The position numbers were made by a program, and so were the translations under genes. Source: Helicobacter pylori NCTC 11637 = CCUG 17874 = ATCC 43504 = JCM 12093 (lineage in GTDB: Bacteria; Campylobacterota; Campylobacteria; Campylobacterales; Helicobacteraceae). Taken from it: DNA of 64,000 bases. Under the pieces are notes generated by a model, which was not told the DNA's origin, searched no databases, and was given only the letters and a program-made list of their open reading frames with translations. Positions 59,700 to 64,000 of the stretch are shown here, in pieces; the first letter of the stretch is position 1, and every line of letters begins with the position of its first letter. The stretch spans positions 744,001-808,000 of the forward strand of contig NZ_LS483488.1 of NCBI RefSeq assembly GCF_900478295.1, read 5' to 3'.

Positions 59700-59816
59700 T
59701 AAAATTGACTCTGTTTCAATCAAATATGGATAACTAGGGCTTTCTCCCTTAATATAATTCTCTCAAAAGTTATCCACTAGATAATTTTTTTATTTATCAA
59801 ATAATCCGTTTTTGAG

Positions 59817-59822
59817 TATAAT
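59817..59822 (+). promoter_or_regulatory. -10 box for dba-dsbI
   Basis: TATAAT within GAGTATAATCC, 25 bases ahead of the dba start. The region before it (59700-59816) is AT-rich with no gene. Confidence 0.55.
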
Positions 59823-59846
59823 CCTACGAAAATTTTAAGGAACGGC

Positions 59847-60011
59847 ATGGAGTTTTTAGGACTGCTTTTGAGTCTAGCTACTATTTTGATAGCGTTTAAA
59901 AAGCCTGAAAAAGAAAATTGGGCGTTTGGGATTTTGATGGTGGTGTGGTTGGTGGAGCTTATTATTTTTATAGCCCACAGCTCTAGCGTGTTGCCTAATA
60001 TGAATTTATAG
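59847..60011 (+). CDS. dba: Dba, small accessory protein of DsbI
   Basis: A 54-residue ORF read by eye: it starts MEFLGLLLSLATILIAFKKP and ends SVLPNMNL, with two hydrophobic helices and an AAGGAA site. In Campylobacter and Helicobacter a small protein called Dba is encoded directly before dsbI and supports it; gene order, size and topology match. Eight bases separate it from dsbI. Confidence 0.78.
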   Translation: MEFLGLLLSLATILIAFKKPEKENWAFGILMVVWLVELIIFIAHSSSVLPNMNL

Positions 60012-60019
60012 GGGGATGC

Positions 60020-61492
60020 ATGGATAAAGAAACCCGATTTTATAATCTTTTTTCTTTGGCAATTTTAGGGATTTTGATCTTTCCTGTGGGTTTGGCGAAT
60101 TTTTATTTTGGCTATGTTTTGAAAGATTCGCCTTGTATTTTTTGCTGGGCGCAACGCATCAACATGATTTTAATAGGGGCTGTGGCACTTTTGGTGGTGC
60201 GTTTTGGGTTTAAGCCTAAATACATTGCCTTACTATTACTCATGGCTAGTAGCGGGTTATATGAGAGCTTTTATCATACCGGTAGCCATGCATTAGAAGA
60301 TGTGGGGCAGGGATTCGCGCTCGCTATTTTGGGCTTGCACACGCAGTTTTGGGCGCTTTTTGTCTTTTTTAGCGTGGTGGTGTTTTTAGCGGTTTTGCTC
60401 TTTTTTGCCCCTAATACCCAACTTTTTAAAGATTATCCGTTAAACGCGCTCCAAAAAAGCGCTTTTTATGTTTTCTTTATGGTGGTGGGTTCTAACGCTG
60501 TGCAAGCGTTTTTCTCTACCGGGCCTTTCCCTTACATAGGCCAAAGCGATCCGGTGCGTTTTTCGTGGAATTTGAAAGAATCGGTCTGGTCTATGGAGAA
60601 TTGGAATCATTTGAAATTCCCAAGAAGCGTTTTAGGCAGAAGAGATGTGGGCGAGCCTTTGAAATTGAGCGCTTTGCCTAAAGATAATGATTATGAGCGT
60701 TCGCCTTTAGAAATTACAAAAACTCTAAAGATTGAGAAAAAAGAAGAGCTTTTTTTAAAATTGAATGGAGCGATCACAGATTTGAATTTCAATGAAGACA
60801 GGGTGATCCTTACCACAGAAAACCAAGGCCTTTATCTTGTAAGTAACGATTTGAAAACCATTCATAGCCATATGGTGTTGGATAGCTATTATAGCGCGAC
60901 GGTGGGGGCGTTTGTGGGGGCGGATTTTAACGAAGATGAAAACATTGTGATCATGGGTAATAATAAAACGAGCGTAGAAATCACTCCTAACAAAAACGCT
61001 AATGCGCTTAAAAACTTCCCTTATTTTTTAGAAGGGGCCAACTCTTTTGATGAAGTGGAACGCAGCCGCTTGAAAACTTCTAGGGCGAAAAATTATTATG
61101 TTAGCGCTGCAAGAAGAGGGGCTAAATTCACTTATTTAATCAGCGCTCCTAACAAGCGTTATAAGGATTTGATTATCATCTCTATGCGTAATAGCGACAA
61201 ACAAGCGCATGGGGAGTTTTTACTAGAATTAGGCAATGCCAAACTTAAAGAAAAAAGGGGATTGGGCGAGTTAGTCATTAGCGCTTTGGCTTTAAAGGAT
61301 AATAAGCTTTATGCGTTCAGTAAGGAATTTAACACGCTTTTAGTCATAGACCCTATAAAAGAAGAGATCCTTGAAGTTTATGGCTTGCCTAAAGAGATTA
61401 AAAATATCAGCGCTGGGGGGTTTAGAAACGATGAGCTTGTCCTTGTGAGCTATGAGAATGATAAAAATATTCTCTATACCCTTAATTTTTAA
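60020..61492 (+). CDS. dsbI: disulfide bond protein DsbI
   Basis: A 490-residue inner-membrane protein. The N-terminal DsbB-like part has about five helices and the redox motif CIFCW (KDSPCIFCWAQRINMI); residues about 210-490 form a periplasmic beta-propeller-like domain (LNGAITDLNFNEDRVILTTE, LYAFSKEFNTLLVIDP). This fusion is the mark of DsbI in epsilonproteobacteria. It reoxidises periplasmic thiol oxidases. Co-transcribed with dba. Confidence 0.93.
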   Translation: MDKETRFYNLFSLAILGILIFPVGLANFYFGYVLKDSPCIFCWAQRINMILIGAVALLVVRFGFKPKYIALLLLMASSGLYESFYHTGSHALEDVGQGFALAILGLHTQFWALFVFFSVVVFLAVLLFFAPNTQLFKDYPLNALQKSAFYVFFMVVGSNAVQAFFSTGPFPYIGQSDPVRFSWNLKESVWSMENWNHLKFPRSVLGRRDVGEPLKLSALPKDNDYERSPLEITKTLKIEKKEELFLKLNGAITDLNFNEDRVILTTENQGLYLVSNDLKTIHSHMVLDSYYSATVGAFVGADFNEDENIVIMGNNKTSVEITPNKNANALKNFPYFLEGANSFDEVERSRLKTSRAKNYYVSAARRGAKFTYLISAPNKRYKDLIIISMRNSDKQAHGEFLLELGNAKLKEKRGLGELVISALALKDNKLYAFSKEFNTLLVIDPIKEEILEVYGLPKEIKNISAGGFRNDELVLVSYENDKNILYTLNF

Positions 61493-61527
61493 ACTCTTTT
61501 AAAGCTACTTTTTTCTAATATATTAAC

Positions 61528-61839
61528 GCATTAGAAGATGGTCGCTATTTTAGAATAGAGGAAAGTCCGGGCTACATTAGACAAAATTCCATCTAACGGA
61601 TGGCTAGCGCAAGCTAAGGGAAAGTGCCACAGAAAGCAAACCGCCTTTTTAAGGTAAGGGTGAAAGGGTGGGGTAAGAGCCCACCAAAGCTAAAGCGATT
61701 TAGTTTGTTTGGGCAAACCCAATTTGTAGCAAGAAGCGCATGGTAAGTCTAAATTGATACACGCTTCGCTTGAGGAATATTGCAAAATATTTCCCAGATA
61801 AATGGCCATCCATTGACAGAACCCGGCTTATTCTAATGC
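61528..61839 (+). ncRNA. rnpB: RNase P RNA
   Basis: The conserved bacterial M1 core is read directly: GATGGTCGCT near the 5' end, AGAGGAAAGTCCGGGCTACA, the GAAAGTGCCACAGAAA segment, AGGGTGAAAGGGTG, and the 3' GACAGAACCCGGCTTA. The ends GCATTAGAA (61528) and TTCTAATGC (61839) pair as helix P1 and set the limits. A TAATAT -10 lies just upstream near 61517. It processes tRNA 5' ends. Placement between dsbI and tip-alpha matches strain 26695. Confidence 0.95.
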
Positions 61840-61968
61840 TCAACTGCGTGTTGATTTTTTTAACAAAGTTTCAATCATTTTATTTTTTTTTATTTTTTTA
61901 CCTAATTATTGTTTTAAATCTTAAAGATTTGTGTTACACTCTGTAAAATCAAAATCAAAGGGGATAGC

Positions 61969-62547
61969 GTGTTAGAAAAATCTTTTTTAAAAAGCAAGCA
62001 ATTGGTTTTATGCGGATTGGGTGTTTTGATGTTGCAGGCTTGCACTTGCCCAAACACTTCACAAAGGAATTCTTTCTTGCAAGATGTGCCTTATTGGATG
62101 TTGCAAAATCGCAGTGAGTATATCACGCAAGGGGTGGATAGCTCGCACATTGTGGATGGTAAGAAAACTGAAGAGATAGAAAAAATCGCTACCAAAAGAG
62201 CGACAATAAGAGTGGCGCAAAATATTGTGCATAAACTCAAAGAGGCTTACCTTTCTAAATCCAACCGCATCAAGCAAAAGATCACTAATGAAATGTTTAT
62301 CCAAATGACACAGCCCATTTATGACAGCTTGATGAATGTGGATCGTTTAGGGATTTATATCAATCCTAACAATGAGGAAGTGTTTGCGTTAGTGCGCGCG
62401 CGTGGTTTTGATAAGGACGCTTTGAGCGAAGGGTTGCATAAAATGGCATTAGACAATCAAGCGGTGAGTATCCTTGTGGCTAAAGTGGAAGAAATCTTTA
62501 AAGATTCTGTCAATTACGGAGATGTTAAAGTCCCTATAGCCATGTAG
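61969..62547 (+). CDS. tipA: TNF-alpha-inducing protein Tip-alpha
   Basis: A 192-residue secreted protein that starts at GTG (AAAGGGGAT ahead) with a signal peptide (LVLCGLGVLMLQA). The mature N terminus begins CTCPNTSQRN, whose two cysteines form the intermolecular disulfides of the active dimer. The body (EIEKIATKRATIRVAQNI and onward) matches the dodecin-like/SAM-like mix of the known structure. It binds nucleolin and DNA and induces cytokines in gastric cells. Confidence 0.9.
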   Translation: MLEKSFLKSKQLVLCGLGVLMLQACTCPNTSQRNSFLQDVPYWMLQNRSEYITQGVDSSHIVDGKKTEEIEKIATKRATIRVAQNIVHKLKEAYLSKSNRIKQKITNEMFIQMTQPIYDSLMNVDRLGIYINPNNEEVFALVRARGFDKDALSEGLHKMALDNQAVSILVAKVEEIFKDSVNYGDVKVPIAM

Positions 62548-62549
62548 GA

Positions 62550-64000
62550 TTAGAACAACAAGCGTTCCTCACTATCGTCTGTTCTTTTGGGGGTGGGGGT
62601 GATGGAATTAGGAGTTGAGTAGTAGGGGATTTTATCCACGATTTCTTTACGCAAGCCTTTGGGGACATCAAACTTTCTTTTTAAAGAAGGTTCAATCGCT
62701 AAAATATTACGCATGAAATACGAATACACAGGTGCACTCACAACGCCTCCTGTCGCTCCTTTGCTAATAGGCGTGTTATCGTCTCTCCCAAACCAGATCA
62801 CGCTTTGCAAGGTGGGGGTAAAGCCAATGAACCAAGCGTCAATATTGTTGTTAGAAGTCCCGGTTTTACCGGCGATTTCTAAACCTTTAGTGCGAGCCAA
62901 ACGCCCTGTGCCGTTTTCTACCGCATTTATCAGCACTGAAAGGGTTAAAAAAGCCTGTTCTTTGGAGGTGATCTTTTTGGTTTCCATAGGCGTGAAAGTT
63001 TTGACATCGTTTTGTTGGTTAGTGATGCTTTCAATGAGCATGGGTTTGAGCATGGTGCCGTAATTAGAAAATAAAGAATACTTTTCAGCCGCATCAATGG
63101 GTGAGATAGCAAAGCTCCCTAACACGATAGACAAGTCCTTAGGGAGGTTTTTAAACCCCATATCGCTTAAAGATTGATAAATTTTTTCAAAGCCAAGCTG
63201 ATCGCTTAAATTGATCGTGGCTAGATTTAACGAATGGCTTAAGGCTTCTTGCAAGGTTACAAGCCCTAAAAACTTGCGAGAATAATTGCTGGGGTGCCAT
63301 GCGTGGTTTTGTTCGCTGTTTTTACTATAATTGCCATTTTCAAAGTTTCGCGCGGTATCAGGGATTTTGGAAGTGGTGGAATAGCCATTATCAAAAGCGA
63401 TTTGATACACAAAAGGCTTTATCGCGCTCCCAAACTGCCGTTTGGCTTGCGTGGCGCGATTGAAAGCGCTTTTTTTATAATCAATCCCCCCCACTAAAGC
63501 TAAAATCTTACCGGTGCTCGTGTCTGTAACTATCATGCTGGCGTTCAAGTTGTCTTCATCTTCATCAGAGGCGTTAGTTTTTGGCTTTTCTTTAGCGATT
63601 TTTTCTAAGATTTTTTGATGCCCAAAACGCAAGGACTCTAACGCTAAGCGTTGGTAATCCAAATCTATCGTGAGCTTTATGGTATAGCCTTGAGTTTTTA
63701 ACCCGTCTAATTGATCCAATTGCTTCAACACTTCATCCACGACATAGGGAGCGATATTTTGCGTGGAAGTTTGGTTATAGACGATTGGCACTTCATTGAG
63801 AGCGCCTTTGAGCTCGTTAGAAGAAATCCAGCCTAAAGAATACAACCGCCTTAAAATATCATTAGCTCTAGAGAGTGAAAATTCTAAATTTTTGGTAGGA
63901 TCATAAAAACTCGGAGCCCTAGGCAAGGCGACTAACATGGTGATTTCTTTAAGCGTGAGTTTGTCAAGGGGTTTTTTAAAATACCCTAAACTTGCGGTTT
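62550..64000 (-). CDS. pbp1A: penicillin-binding protein 1A (5' part outside window)
   Basis: The C-terminal 483 codons are present; the reading frame is open to the right edge (SLGYFKKPLDKLTLKEITM precedes the first in-window methionine). The end of the transglycosylase domain (LVALPRAPSFYDPTKN) and the transpeptidase are seen: catalytic SAIK in RQFGSAIKPFVYQ, SLN in LSHSLNLAT, and KTGTSNNNIDAWF. Mutations around these motifs cause amoxicillin resistance. The residues near SLN and KTG look ordinary by eye. Its stop is three bases from that of tip-alpha, convergent. Confidence 0.95.
   Translation of the reverse strand, partial: TASLGYFKKPLDKLTLKEITMLVALPRAPSFYDPTKNLEFSLSRANDILRRLYSLGWISSNELKGALNEVPIVYNQTSTQNIAPYVVDEVLKQLDQLDGLKTQGYTIKLTIDLDYQRLALESLRFGHQKILEKIAKEKPKTNASDEDEDNLNASMIVTDTSTGKILALVGGIDYKKSAFNRATQAKRQFGSAIKPFVYQIAFDNGYSTTSKIPDTARNFENGNYSKNSEQNHAWHPSNYSRKFLGLVTLQEALSHSLNLATINLSDQLGFEKIYQSLSDMGFKNLPKDLSIVLGSFAISPIDAAEKYSLFSNYGTMLKPMLIESITNQQNDVKTFTPMETKKITSKEQAFLTLSVLINAVENGTGRLARTKGLEIAGKTGTSNNNIDAWFIGFTPTLQSVIWFGRDDNTPISKGATGGVVSAPVYSYFMRNILAIEPSLKRKFDVPKGLRKEIVDKIPYYSTPNSITPTPKRTDDSEERLLF

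Noticed and set aside
59770..59777. TTATCCAC, resembling a DnaA box, before dba
   Set aside because: Single isolated site with no cluster and no origin gene nearby; chance match is likely.

Overview
The window is a Helicobacter pylori chromosome segment. The evidence is a complete Western-type cagA, the surface and secreted proteins Tip-alpha, DsbI/Dba and OorDABC, AT-rich codon use, and a gene order glnA - rplI - hslVU - era - csd6 - (cag locus) - glr - rho ... accA - fabF - acpP - fabG - rpsU ... pbp1A that follows, as I remember it, the stretch numbered about HP0512 to HP0597 in strain 26695. No tRNA or CRISPR array was seen. One structural RNA, rnpB (RNase P RNA), is present near 61.7 kb.

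Layout. 1-2.2 kb: accessory left flank with a truncated-by-window secreted protein, a zinc-ribbon fragment, a two-helix membrane protein and a Sel1-repeat exported protein. 2.4-9 kb: glutamine synthetase, ribosomal protein L9, the HslVU protease, the Era GTPase and the cell-shape peptidase Csd6. 9.2-19.6 kb: a strongly rearranged cag right end. Here csd6 is followed by an eroded operon (winged-helix protein, two coiled-coil proteins, a membrane-anchored superfamily 1 helicase) carrying several frameshifts, a nonsense codon and an IS200/IS605-family end fragment. Next come a small lipoprotein, cagA with an A-B-C-C-C EPIYA array, and a truncated second copy of the operon's first gene that abuts the 31-bp repeat at the glr terminus. 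No other cag type IV secretion gene is in the window, so the secretion apparatus must be elsewhere or absent. 19.6-33.6 kb: glr, rho, rpmE, two RNA methyltransferases, then the fatty-acid synthesis block (accA, fabF, acpP, a 26-codon ORF, fabG) with rpsU, an outer-membrane protein and dapF. 34.9-50.9 kb, nearly all minus strand: housekeeping and envelope genes (ychF, pepA, apt, rpiB, lepB, folD, pyrC), a lipopolysaccharide-modifying cluster whose Kdo hydrolase subunit is frameshifted, then tonB, fliO, fliN, nth and feoA-like. 50.9-57.8 kb: AsmA-like protein, mltG and the 2-oxoglutarate oxidoreductase oorDABC. 57.9-64 kb: an accessory HAD-domain gene behind a 13-A promoter tract, dba-dsbI, rnpB, tip-alpha and the 3' part of pbp1A.

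The points most worth a second look are: the isolated cagA beside csd6; the eroded HTH/coiled-coil/membrane-helicase operon and its partial duplication at the glr repeat; the homopolymer-frameshifted Kdo hydrolase; the poly-A promoter of the HAD gene; and two paralogous G-rich/C-rich intergenic elements upstream of rplI and downstream of accA. All names rest on motifs, lengths and gene order read by eye; no database search was run.
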